Shown: positions 15,727 to 23,547 of the stretch, piece by piece
Numbering within the stretch: position 1 is the first letter of the stretch
How the letters are laid out: each line of letters starts with the position of its first letter
NCBI GenBank assembly: GCA_002428985.1
Contig: DIYL01000002.1
Location: 62,001-126,000, forward strand
Reading direction: 5' to 3'
DNA: 64,000 nucleotides
Origin: Anaerolineales bacterium UBA6055
GTDB taxonomy: Bacteria; Chloroflexota; Anaerolineae; Aggregatilineales; Phototrophicaceae
Notes under the pieces: model-generated
What the model was told of the DNA's origin: nothing
Database searches by the model: none
What the model saw: only the letters and a program-made list of their open reading frames with translations
Position numbers and translations under genes: made by a program

Positions 15727-15746
15727 AGTTTGCATTACAAACCAGA
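15727..15746. promoter_or_regulatory. operator dyad, copy 2 (upstream of the -35)
   Basis: AGTTTGCATTACAAACCAGA matches copy 1 in 19 of 20 positions, in the same orientation, and lies 5 bases upstream of the TTGACA box. The 53-bp period is about five helical turns, so bound dimers would lie on the same DNA face and could loop or cooperate. Confidence 0.72.
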
Positions 15747-15803
15747 ATCTATCACCAACTATATGTAAGGATTATTTACGAGCGTAAGAGTGAGACATGT
15801 AAC

Positions 15804-15833
15804 TTGATGGACTCGCTCACTGAAAATTATAAT
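15804..15833 (+). promoter_or_regulatory. promoter of the GNAT acetyltransferase gene
   Basis: TTGATG is followed after 18 bases by a perfect TATAAT. Transcription would start near 15840, which excludes the in-frame ATG at 15804 and supports the start at 15864. Confidence 0.6.
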
Positions 15834-15863
15834 TTTTATCGACAATATATAAAGAGAGAAAAT

Positions 15864-16433
15864 ATGCAGTCAAAAAACAATACATACTATTGGCAAGGTG
15901 AACGGGTTCGCCTTCGTCCCATGAACAAAGATGATGTCAACTTATGGCTAGAGGAAGAACAATCGGATAGTCAGGGTGTTCATTTTCTAAATGCGGGTAT
16001 GGATTTACCCAAATCTGAATATGACGCACAACAATTCGCTGAAAAATATGCTGAATTTAACAACCGCGATGAACGCATCATGTTTTCTATTGAAACGCTA
16101 GACAAGACACTTATCGGTGGAATTAATATCCATAGCATGAATCGTAAAAATGGAACGTTCGAAACAGGGAGTCGTATTTATACAGCATATCGCGGAAACG
16201 GGTATTTATATGATGCAAAGCTGATTATTTTGCGCTATGCATTCCATGAGTTACGCTTTCAAAAATACAATCTAAAATGCCTAGCAACCAATGATAGTAT
16301 AATTCGTCATGCCAAGCGATTAGGATGTCAGCAAGAGGGACGTATCCGTCAGCACATCTACACCAACGGACACTATTACGATGAGCTGATTTTCGGACTC
16401 ACCCGCGAAGAATTTGACGAACTTATTCGCTAA
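15864..16433 (+). CDS. GNAT-family N-acetyltransferase (RimJ/RimL-like)
   Basis: The 189-residue protein, starting MQSKNNTYYWQGERVRLRPMN, has the RimL-like layout: N-terminal strand VRLRPMNKDDV, acetyl-CoA loop region TAYRGNGYLYDAKLIILRYAF (R-G-N-G-Y variant of the RxxGxG/A loop) and the C-terminal ATNDSIIRHAKRLGCQQEGRIR helix typical of this family. The substrate may be a protein N-terminus, an amine or an antibiotic and cannot be told. GAGAG lies 7 bases before this ATG. Its last 11 bases overlap the convergent hydrolase gene. Confidence 0.88.
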   Translation: MQSKNNTYYWQGERVRLRPMNKDDVNLWLEEEQSDSQGVHFLNAGMDLPKSEYDAQQFAEKYAEFNNRDERIMFSIETLDKTLIGGINIHSMNRKNGTFETGSRIYTAYRGNGYLYDAKLIILRYAFHELRFQKYNLKCLATNDSIIRHAKRLGCQQEGRIRQHIYTNGHYYDELIFGLTREEFDELIR

Positions 16434-17178
16434 TTTGCGCTAGCACATCCAACGTCGCCGATACAATTTGGTCGTATTGTTCTTCATGAGAAATTGTTGC
16501 AGGGTTATCGCCAGCCTGCTCACCATACCAACCAAATTGCGCGTGATTCCCACCTTCAATCAATACAAATTCAGCATCATCGGGCAGGAGTTCGGCTGAT
16601 GCTTCGACCTCGTCAACAGTTGCTAAGCCATCCAGTTCACCATAAATTGACGCAACAACAATATCACGGTCGCCAAAATCAAATTGTGCTTCAGGGAACG
16701 CTGCCATAATCACTAAACCATCCACTGCTGATGGGTTCGTATAAGCGTAGCGTGCCGCCATCGCACCACCTAACGAATGTCCACCAATCGCCCAATTATC
16801 AATCTCAGGATATTGAGCAATGACATCATTTGCACCTTCTGCATTAAAGACGGCTAGATTCAATGGCATCGGTACAAGCACAGTCATATATCCCGCCTCT
16901 GCAATTGCCTGTCCTAAGGGCGCATACGCATCAGCCAACACTCGCCCACCCGGATAAAAGATAAATCCAGTGGTCGGCGTACCGGATACAGGTCCGAATA
17001 CAATCCACTCGTCATTACTAACGCTCACAGTATCATTCGATTCGAGCGCTTCTATCGCGGTCGGCATTAGTTCACCAGATGATGTTCCTGCCCAGAAGAC
17101 AAAACCACTGACAGCAATAATCAGGATAATGATGATTACAACTACAATCCGTAAACCATATTTGCGTAAAAATACCAT
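16423..17178 (-). CDS. membrane-anchored alpha/beta hydrolase
   Basis: This 251-residue protein has an N-terminal membrane anchor (residues about 9-29) followed by an extracytoplasmic alpha/beta-hydrolase domain. The nucleophile elbow is GHSLGG (serine near residue 145). Candidate acid and base are the aspartate in YGELDGL and the histidine in EGGNHAQFGW. It resembles the small Abhydrolase_5 group, whose substrates are mostly unknown. It follows the MFS gene by four bases and is probably co-transcribed with it, so it may act on the same compound. Confidence 0.85.
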   Translation of the reverse strand: MVFLRKYGLRIVVVIIIILIIAVSGFVFWAGTSSGELMPTAIEALESNDTVSVSNDEWIVFGPVSGTPTTGFIFYPGGRVLADAYAPLGQAIAEAGYMTVLVPMPLNLAVFNAEGANDVIAQYPEIDNWAIGGHSLGGAMAARYAYTNPSAVDGLVIMAAFPEAQFDFGDRDIVVASIYGELDGLATVDEVEASAELLPDDAEFVLIEGGNHAQFGWYGEQAGDNPATISHEEQYDQIVSATLDVLAQISE

Positions 17179-17182
17179 TCGA

Positions 17183-18463
17183 TTACCCTTCCTGAGTCAC
17201 AGTGTCGTTTTTCAGTTTGTCATCATCGGCTTTGAATATGCGTTGATAGACATAAATGGAGGTCGCCCCTGTCATCAGACCACCGATAATACCAGGTAAC
17301 CATGCGCCAAATGCAATTAATGAATTCCCTAGGATTGGTGCAATCACACGTGTGAGGCTTTCCAGCGATGCGCCGATTCCCAGAATACTACCTGATTCTT
17401 GACGGTCGGCAGCTTTGGTCAAGGCAGAGTTAATAACCGTATTGAAAATACCACCAGCTATAGATATTGGAATTAACACAATCAATAAAATGGGTACACT
17501 AAAGCTTAATCCCCACGCGACCAGAGACACCGACATCATAACTGATGACATAAGTAGCATCGTTTTATCATTATAACGCTCAGCCAACTTACCAACAGCA
17601 AACCCTTGTACAATAACAGCTAACACACCCACATATGTCAGGATAAATGCTGTCTCAGTCGCCCCTAAACCCAACTGTACGGCTGCATATAATGGGAATG
17701 CTGCTTGAAACATTGAAAACGCCATTCCAAAAAACAACCGCATGTTCAATAAAGGACCCACACGTGGGCGTTGTGTTGCCTGCCAAATCGCAGAGACTGA
17801 TATGACGGGTTTACCGGCTTCAGCTTGTCGGATTTCTTCACGACGCTCTTCAGTTAGCGATTCAGGTAATGTAAAGATGATTTGTAAGACATTAATCAAC
17901 CCAATTAGTGCTGCACCAAGACCCGGTAGCGTATATTTCCAATCAAATTGCTGTAAGAAGGTCGCTCCACCCTCGGCTAGTGATGGATTAATCGTCGTAT
18001 CCCCTACACCACTGAGGATACCACCCAAGGCTGGACCAATAATAAAGCCTAAGCCAAATGCTGCTCCTAATAAACCCAAGCCTTTAGCGCGATTTTCTTC
18101 ATCGGTGATGTCTGTGATGTAGGCTTGTGCAACCGAGATATTGCCCCCAGTGAGACCATCTAAAATTCGGGATAAAAACAGGACAGTCAGTGATTGTGCA
18201 AACGCCAACATGAGCAAGCTTAGAAATGTCCCAAATGCACTGAGCAATAAAACTGGGCGACGACCATATTGATCAGATAAACGCCCTAGGATCGGAGCGC
18301 CAAACAGTTGAGCCACAGCATATGATGCTAATAAAATCCCCAAAACAAACTCATTCGCACCATAGTCGATTGCATAAAATGGTAAAATTGGGATGAAGAA
18401 ACTAAATCCCATCAAGCCAATAAATACAACCATAAACACAGTAAATAAACTACTATTTTTCAT
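17183..18463 (-). CDS. major facilitator superfamily efflux transporter (TetA-like)
   Basis: The 426 residues carry about 12 membrane helices and the MFS motif A GRLSDQYGRRPVLL between helices 2 and 3, followed by the antiporter-type LDGLTGGNISVAQAYITD in helix 5. The layout resembles the TetA/multidrug proton-antiporter group (DHA1 family). Substrate is not inferable, and tetracycline resistance should not be assumed. It is the first gene of a two-gene operon with the alpha/beta hydrolase. Confidence 0.87.
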   Translation of the reverse strand: MKNSSLFTVFMVVFIGLMGFSFFIPILPFYAIDYGANEFVLGILLASYAVAQLFGAPILGRLSDQYGRRPVLLLSAFGTFLSLLMLAFAQSLTVLFLSRILDGLTGGNISVAQAYITDITDEENRAKGLGLLGAAFGLGFIIGPALGGILSGVGDTTINPSLAEGGATFLQQFDWKYTLPGLGAALIGLINVLQIIFTLPESLTEERREEIRQAEAGKPVISVSAIWQATQRPRVGPLLNMRLFFGMAFSMFQAAFPLYAAVQLGLGATETAFILTYVGVLAVIVQGFAVGKLAERYNDKTMLLMSSVMMSVSLVAWGLSFSVPILLIVLIPISIAGGIFNTVINSALTKAADRQESGSILGIGASLESLTRVIAPILGNSLIAFGAWLPGIIGGLMTGATSIYVYQRIFKADDDKLKNDTVTQEG

Positions 18464-18572
18464 AGGTCAAATACCCCTAGATGTCTATGAACGCATAAAT
18501 GGATAGATAGTAGCGATATCCGATGAGTGTGCTATGAAAAAGCTATACACATGTTATGAGATTAAATAGAGG

Positions 18573-18603
18573 AAAACAGAGCAAAGATCAGTCTCTGCTC
18601 TGT
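18573..18603 (-). terminator. terminator after the renalase-like oxidoreductase
   Basis: On the minus strand ACAGAGCA pairs with TGCTCTGT (8 bp, 12-base loop), followed by TTTCCTC. It starts ten bases after the stop of the oxidoreductase gene. Confidence 0.6.
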
Positions 18604-18612
18604 AGAAGTAGT

Positions 18613-19608
18613 CTAACCCAGTGATTCAATCAGTGCGTTACCAGCAGAAATTCCCGACAAAAACGCACCTTCAACACGTCCACGTCCACCAAATGCATCA
18701 CCGGCAAATGCAAGATTTGGCAATCCTTTTGCCATCAAGTATTCTTTTGGATAGGTGGTCAACGGCACAGAATAGCGCCATTTTTTCAGCTGAGTATTCT
18801 TAATAGTTGAACCATCTTCAAGGTATGGTGTGACAGCTGATTCAAGTTCCGCGATAATATCTGCTTCCGGCGCATCCCAATTTTGACGACTGTATTTAGC
18901 ACTCGCATGTGTCGTCACGACATTTAACTTCGAAATCCCTTTGTCTTCATTGCTTGCAACCCAATAGATATCATTGCGGAAATTCTGTACAGCCCCCGGT
19001 TCAGGTAGAATAATATTCCCATCAATTTCGTGGATGCCACATAAACACGGTCCAAATTGAATTTTCTGCAAATCAGCCAGATCAGAAGAATCCAACTTCA
19101 CAGTACTAGCATTCAACAATTCTAACGACTGCGGCATTGGCGGTGTCATCAATAACCCACGTCCGTTATACGCATTGGCATCACCATCAATAAGTGTCCA
19201 TTGTTCATTTGCCAATTGTAGTGATGTAATCCGACGATTGACCTGTATATCCAAACCCTCTGCCAGATGTTTGGCTAATTTGTTCATCCCACCTCGTGCA
19301 ACATAACGAGGGTATCCATCACCAGCTGTTGTTTTGAGGCTACCATCAGACCAACCTGTACCCCAAACATAGACAAGATCATCTTCTAACCACTTATCGA
19401 CATACCCTCTTAATGTATCTGTACGTACAGTGAAGAATTGTGCGCCATGGTCGGCAAGTCCGCCCTCACCAACTCGTCGTGTCGCCAAGCGTCCACCAAC
19501 ACTACGCCCCTTATCAATCAACTGCACGCTATAGCCGCTATCTTGCAGGGTGTGTGCTGCCATCAAACCTGACAGTCCCGCTCCAATAATCAATACATCT
19601 ACTGCCAT
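18613..19608 (-). CDS. FAD/NAD(P)-dependent oxidoreductase, renalase-like
   Basis: This 331-residue flavoprotein begins MAVDVLIIGAGLSGLMAAHT, a dinucleotide-binding GxGxxG fold, followed by the FAD-contacting GRSVGGRLATRR and DHGAQFFTVR. The C-terminal FAD motif is NLAFAGDAFGGRGRVEGAFLSG. This arrangement is that of bacterial renalase-like/amine-oxidase-like proteins (COG3380 type), some of which oxidise dihydro-nicotinamide isomers. The actual substrate is unknown. It appears monocistronic. Confidence 0.87.
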   Translation of the reverse strand: MAVDVLIIGAGLSGLMAAHTLQDSGYSVQLIDKGRSVGGRLATRRVGEGGLADHGAQFFTVRTDTLRGYVDKWLEDDLVYVWGTGWSDGSLKTTAGDGYPRYVARGGMNKLAKHLAEGLDIQVNRRITSLQLANEQWTLIDGDANAYNGRGLLMTPPMPQSLELLNASTVKLDSSDLADLQKIQFGPCLCGIHEIDGNIILPEPGAVQNFRNDIYWVASNEDKGISKLNVVTTHASAKYSRQNWDAPEADIIAELESAVTPYLEDGSTIKNTQLKKWRYSVPLTTYPKEYLMAKGLPNLAFAGDAFGGRGRVEGAFLSGISAGNALIESLG

Positions 19609-19726
19609 GTCACAGCACCTTTCGTTACATTATCATCATCTTCTCTATCATACCGCATTCACTAGGATATGGCAGGTGACACTCGAGAATTTCATATTTC
19701 TATCAAAATTCTGATTTAAACCACTC

Positions 19727-19755
19727 TTAACACACATGACCCGTTGTGATATACT
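19727..19755 (+). promoter_or_regulatory. ssrA promoter
   Basis: TTAACA is followed after 17 bases by TATACT. The -10 is preceded by TGA, an extended -10 element. Transcription would start near 19762, leaving about 77 bases of 5' precursor to be removed by RNase P. Confidence 0.72.
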
Positions 19756-19838
19756 ATAAACGTATGATAACGTAGTGCAACTGCAAACAGGTATCTATTT
19801 GTTTTGGGTGTATCTAGGGAAATCATCATATCCATCAT

Positions 19839-20224
19839 GGGGGCGAACTAGATTCGACGTTGGTGGATGAAGCCGCATGGCAAGTCGTGGTGTCCACGAA
19901 CACGTTAAACTGGCACGCACATAGGTGCAGAAAACAACAATTATGCCCTTGCAGCTGCGTAAGTAGCTGACATGAGGTAGTAGGGGCATAACGTCCCCTT
20001 CCGTTCTTACTTCGTCGTCTCCCTTTGCGCCGGGTAAAGAACGTCATAAAAAGTTAGGGTACTCGTCGCTTACGCCGATACCGCGACGCTAAGACTTATC
20101 GGCTAGTGTAGAATGCACCGCGTCCTCTGGGTTTGTTCTACATGAAATTATACTGAGGACTATGCTTGTAGAAGTGCGAGATTCGATACTAGCGGACCCG
20201 GGGGGCAGGTCCCCGGCGCTTCCA
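19839..20224 (+). ncRNA. ssrA: transfer-messenger RNA (tmRNA), one-piece
   Basis: This RNA rescues stalled ribosomes and tags truncated proteins for proteolysis with SmpB. The 5' end GGGGGCGAACTAGATTCGAC is the tRNA-like D domain. GGGGGCG pairs with CGCTTCC at the 3' end (7 bp, two G-U), followed by an A; CCA is not encoded. The tag frame runs from GCA at 19927 to TAA at 19960-19962 and encodes AENNNYALAAA (plus the charged alanine), the expected hydrophobic ALAA-type degron. Oddity: the T arm reads CCGGGG-GGCAGGT-CCCCGG (20198-20216), a 6-bp stem whose 7-base loop lacks the usual TTCRANY. The 386-base length is normal. Confidence 0.93.
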
Positions 20225-20228
20225 CTCC

Positions 20229-20263
20229 AAAAAGCCGTTTCACACAAATGTGAAGCGGTTTTT
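20229..20263 (+). terminator. intrinsic terminator of ssrA
   Basis: GCCGTTTCACA pairs with TGTGAAGCGGT around a CAAA loop, extended by flanking A and T runs and ending in TTTTT. It begins five bases after the tmRNA 3' end. Confidence 0.9.
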
Positions 20264-20331
20264 GTGTTATATTGGTTTGTGGCAATTGGGTATTTGTTTT
20301 GAAATAACCACAGTTGAGGTCATAAATATAG

Positions 20332-21165
20332 ATGAATAAACCAATCCACAATCAATCATCAATCGTTCAAATGTTTTCCCTAACAATGCTCGCCAGAAGA
20401 CATATGCAATATGCCCTAATATTGCTAATCATGTTTACACTATCAGCATGTGGAAGCTCTAGTGAGCAACTGACCATCACAGCTCAATACGCCCTCTCCA
20501 ATACACAGGTTGCAGATATTCGTAGTAGTGCCACCGTTGCCAATGCCCGCCTACAAATCACACTTGATCACGCTTCAACCCGCGTAGTTGAAGTCGAACA
20601 ACAAGGGCTGTTTATGCGATCAACACTTGTTGCATTGGGTACAGACAGCGCATTTATTGCAAACAACTTACCCGTGTCTGGTTCATTCCCGACATTTACA
20701 CCACCACCGACATCCCCTGTTAACGCCGTCGTCACCCCCGTGCCGCTTCCAGCAGTCACAGAAGAACTCAATGCAGAAGGCACACTTGTTCTAGTCACAC
20801 CACCACCAAGTGACGATAACACTCAAGCACGTCTAGAAAATATTGTGTTGGCTTCCGGCGTGAATAATAACGACTGTGCGATTGATTCGAACCCACTCTT
20901 CACACCGAATTCGACTGAAATCTATGTCGTCGCAACGGCATTTAATATCCCAGCAGGAGCAACGATCTCATCTATATGGCAAAGTAATGGAACTGAGGTT
21001 GCTCTATTTAGCTTCACCCCAGCAAATCCAATTAATGGTGACTGTATCTGGTTTTTTATCGACCAGACTGACACAGTATTTATCCCAGGCACATGGAGTG
21101 TAGAACTAACGATCAATGACATTAGTGCGGCACCGCCAGTGCCCTTTCAGATCACTGAGAGTTAG
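20332..21165 (+). CDS. putative lipoprotein of unknown function
   Basis: This is a 277-residue exported protein. A hydrophobic stretch (about residues 27-38) ends in the lipobox LSAC, giving a predicted lipidated cysteine near residue 40. The mature part has an Ala/Thr-rich region, then a Pro/Thr-rich linker with TPPPT and TPPPS repeats (about residues 120-160), then a C-terminal beta-rich domain (IVLASGVNNNDCAID...FFIDQTDTVFIPGTWSVELTI). This suggests a surface-anchored binding domain on a stalk. Start choice is uncertain: a start at residue 25 (MQYALILLIMF) would give a tidier signal peptide. Confidence 0.72.
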   Translation: MNKPIHNQSSIVQMFSLTMLARRHMQYALILLIMFTLSACGSSSEQLTITAQYALSNTQVADIRSSATVANARLQITLDHASTRVVEVEQQGLFMRSTLVALGTDSAFIANNLPVSGSFPTFTPPPTSPVNAVVTPVPLPAVTEELNAEGTLVLVTPPPSDDNTQARLENIVLASGVNNNDCAIDSNPLFTPNSTEIYVVATAFNIPAGATISSIWQSNGTEVALFSFTPANPINGDCIWFFIDQTDTVFIPGTWSVELTINDISAAPPVPFQITES

Positions 21166-21307
21166 CTCAATATCACGCAGATAAAATTGTCATTCGATAG
21201 GACTTTGTGATATTTTAGTAACAGAATATGCTGTAACCCAGCACAACTAAATGTGTTAATGAACGTAAATAAAGTAATTCAGTTTAGCAAGTTATAGGAA
21301 ATACATT

Positions 21308-21700
21308 ATGGCAATCGTGACCCGTTGGGATAACAAGAAAAAAACAATCGTCATGCTTGAATTTGAAAGTGAGTGGTCATGGGATGAGCTAGAGCAGGCT
21401 GTCCAAAAAGCCGATTCACTCATTGGTAGTGTTGAACATTTTGTCGACCTCATCATTGACCTAGAAGGCACATCCATTCCAAAAGACGTGATGAGTGCTG
21501 CCAAAACCCTACTTGCATCAGGGTCAGCACGTCCAAATGAAGGCGCACGTGTTGTTGTTGGTGCAAATGGCGCGATGCGTACCATTTACCAAACATTGCA
21601 AAAAACCTTCGGCGGTACAGTAGAAGGACGCGAAGTCTTATTCGCCCCTAGTTTACCAGACGCACGTGCAATCATTCGTGGATTAGCCTTAGATAGATGA
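21308..21700 (+). CDS. hypothetical protein, possibly STAS/SpoIIAA-like fold
   Basis: This is a 130-residue soluble protein with no signal peptide. The alternation of strands and helices (IVTRWDNKKKTIVMLEF, a helix DELEQAVQKADSL, strand HFVDLIIDLEG, a helix, strand ARVVVGANGAM, strand REVLFAPSLPDAR) is reminiscent of small STAS/SpoIIAA-like proteins, but I cannot confirm the family. It has its own ribosome site (TATAGGAAATACATT). A strong hairpin lies between it and the next gene. Confidence 0.6.
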   Translation: MAIVTRWDNKKKTIVMLEFESEWSWDELEQAVQKADSLIGSVEHFVDLIIDLEGTSIPKDVMSAAKTLLASGSARPNEGARVVVGANGAMRTIYQTLQKTFGGTVEGREVLFAPSLPDARAIIRGLALDR

Positions 21701-21735
21701 CCCTAACTTCACAAACATCTCCAACTTTGATATGG

Positions 21736-21765
21736 TATGTGGGTAAACCTTAGTTTGCCCACATA
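21736..21765 (+). terminator. long hairpin between the STAS-like gene and the membrane-protein gene
   Basis: TATGTGGGTAAAC pairs with GTTTGCCCACATA (13 bp including one T-G) around a CTTA loop. It is followed by ACAAATAG, with no T tract. It may end or stabilise the upstream message, or structure the leader of the gene starting at 21783. Confidence 0.45.
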
Positions 21766-21782
21766 ACAAATAGCTCAACCTT

Positions 21783-23426
21783 ATGACCAAAACACCAACC
21801 CTATCTGTTATTGTCTTGCTGGCATTAACTATCGCCATCGCATGGATACCTAATCAATTCCAATTAGTCGGTATACAAGAAGAATGGCGGTATCGCGCGC
21901 CATTTGATGGTGGAGTAACAACCTATAATGACATCGGTAGTGACTCATCAGAGGAACAGTTTTTTACCCGTCCAATGTATGGGTTAATGAATGCGCTATC
22001 TTTCATTATGTTTCCCGAGTCGTTTATAGGTCACCACGTTATCTTAATCACCCTCCTATTAGTCAAGGGGATTGCGATGTTTCTGGTGTTTTTGGCATTA
22101 TTCCCTCAACAGCCATTATGGGGATTTTTCTGTGCCTTCTTACTTATATTCTATCCATCCGATGCTGGCATTATCTCGTTCCGTACGTTTCACCACCACT
22201 TAACGATTGTTGGTATTCTTTTTTCAATCTATTTCTTTGTTCGATATTATCAGTCATCTAAGCGTCGCGACCTATTTCTGATGGGGCTAAGTCAACTTGT
22301 TGCAGCACTATCAGCCGAAACCGGATACCCTGTATTTTTCATGGTGCCGATTACCATCCTACTATTAGAGAAACAATTTTCACGCCGCTTTTTTAAGTTA
22401 ACTACTTTTTATTACATCATACCCGCAATTACCTTCGCTTATTCGATTTATCTGATCTTAGGTGTACAAACCAGTTGGCAAAGTACTGCCCTCACATCAT
22501 ATACAGTCCGTGATTATCTACGTAATATTTATCGACTGTACGAGCATAATTTCTTCCATGCATGGCGTGATATTGTGACTTACTTCACATCAGAAGCAAC
22601 CCAAGGTGATGTATTTGTCTTTGTAGCGACAGTACTCACAGCTTGGCTAGGGGCTATCTGGATCATGCGCCAATCTAAGACAGACGCTCAACCGACACCA
22701 TCTATCCGCACCTATATCATTGTTATTGGTCTAGCAGGGATTGCCGTTTTGGCTGGCTATGGGATGTTCCTTGTATCACGCACCCACGTCCTAACCGATT
22801 TTCGCGTGTATCTTTTATCATCCATTGGTCTAGCGACAGTATTCGGAACAGTAGTCTATGCGTTATACATCTTCATCAACCACCCCATCGGACAATACAT
22901 CGTACTATTTGGGTTTAGCGTACTAGTTGGGTTATCTGCAGTTTTTGCAAACAAGACACACAATGAATTCCTTGATATTTCGAACACGCATGAAAATATG
23001 ATTCGTCAAATCACCGATGCTGTTCCTGCTTTATCCGAACCTGCATTCATCGTTATCAAAACCTCGCTTAACGAAGTCAACTATCGAGCAAATATCGCCG
23101 AAATTCAGAAACCAGTGCTATTCACCCCGATGTTACAGGTTGTCTATAACGACTACGAGCAAATTCTCGGTGGAATCATTTGCTTTAAAGAGTATCTGAC
23201 ATGCGATTTCTTGTCACCCGATGGCATGGATATTCAAGCCAGCAATTTCTTAAACCTTGAGTTACCCATTCCCTATGATCAGATGATTCTGTTTAACATC
23301 ACAAAAGACGAAGAATTTGTTCTAATAACTGAAGATGAGACACTACCCGGATACAATCCAATGGCATTAATTGACAGTGATTCAGATCCACCCCTTCGTG
23401 TCATGTCGATTTACGGGTCAAACTAG
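21783..23426 (+). CDS. multi-pass membrane protein of unknown function
   Basis: The 547 residues contain about ten or eleven hydrophobic segments in the first 400 residues, then a soluble C-terminal domain of about 145 residues (from about 400, starting HNEFLDISNTHENMIRQITD). The layout resembles GT-C type glycosyltransferase-like membrane proteins with an outer C-terminal domain. The acidic first-loop motif of active enzymes is not evident, so no function is assigned. Two other large membrane proteins of similar architecture (35587 and 44629) occur in the window. Confidence 0.68.
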   Translation: MTKTPTLSVIVLLALTIAIAWIPNQFQLVGIQEEWRYRAPFDGGVTTYNDIGSDSSEEQFFTRPMYGLMNALSFIMFPESFIGHHVILITLLLVKGIAMFLVFLALFPQQPLWGFFCAFLLIFYPSDAGIISFRTFHHHLTIVGILFSIYFFVRYYQSSKRRDLFLMGLSQLVAALSAETGYPVFFMVPITILLLEKQFSRRFFKLTTFYYIIPAITFAYSIYLILGVQTSWQSTALTSYTVRDYLRNIYRLYEHNFFHAWRDIVTYFTSEATQGDVFVFVATVLTAWLGAIWIMRQSKTDAQPTPSIRTYIIVIGLAGIAVLAGYGMFLVSRTHVLTDFRVYLLSSIGLATVFGTVVYALYIFINHPIGQYIVLFGFSVLVGLSAVFANKTHNEFLDISNTHENMIRQITDAVPALSEPAFIVIKTSLNEVNYRANIAEIQKPVLFTPMLQVVYNDYEQILGGIICFKEYLTCDFLSPDGMDIQASNFLNLELPIPYDQMILFNITKDEEFVLITEDETLPGYNPMALIDSDSDPPLRVMSIYGSN

Positions 23427-23449
23427 CCTGTACAAAAGTACACAACACC

Positions 23450-23470
23450 CTAGCCGATGAGCTAGTTTTC
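23450..23470 (+). terminator. weak terminator candidate after the membrane-protein gene
   Basis: CTAGC pairs with GCTAG (5 bp, 6-base loop), followed by TTTTCC. The stem is short and the call tentative. The remaining bases up to the ABC transporter gene show nothing clear. Confidence 0.3.
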
Positions 23471-23547
23471 CTAATCATCTGTGTAGTGGTCAACATAGTC
23501 TGTTTTCCATTATCCTTAAATTATGTCAATCAACAAAGTTAGGACAA

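Noticed and set aside
15804..15863. Upstream ATG start of the GNAT acetyltransferase.
   Set aside because: It lies inside the predicted -35 element and lacks a ribosome site. The ATG at 15864 has GAGAG at good distance and starts the conserved fold.
19795..20351. Short minus-strand frames over the tmRNA gene.
   Set aside because: The DNA is fully explained by ssrA, its tag frame and its terminator.
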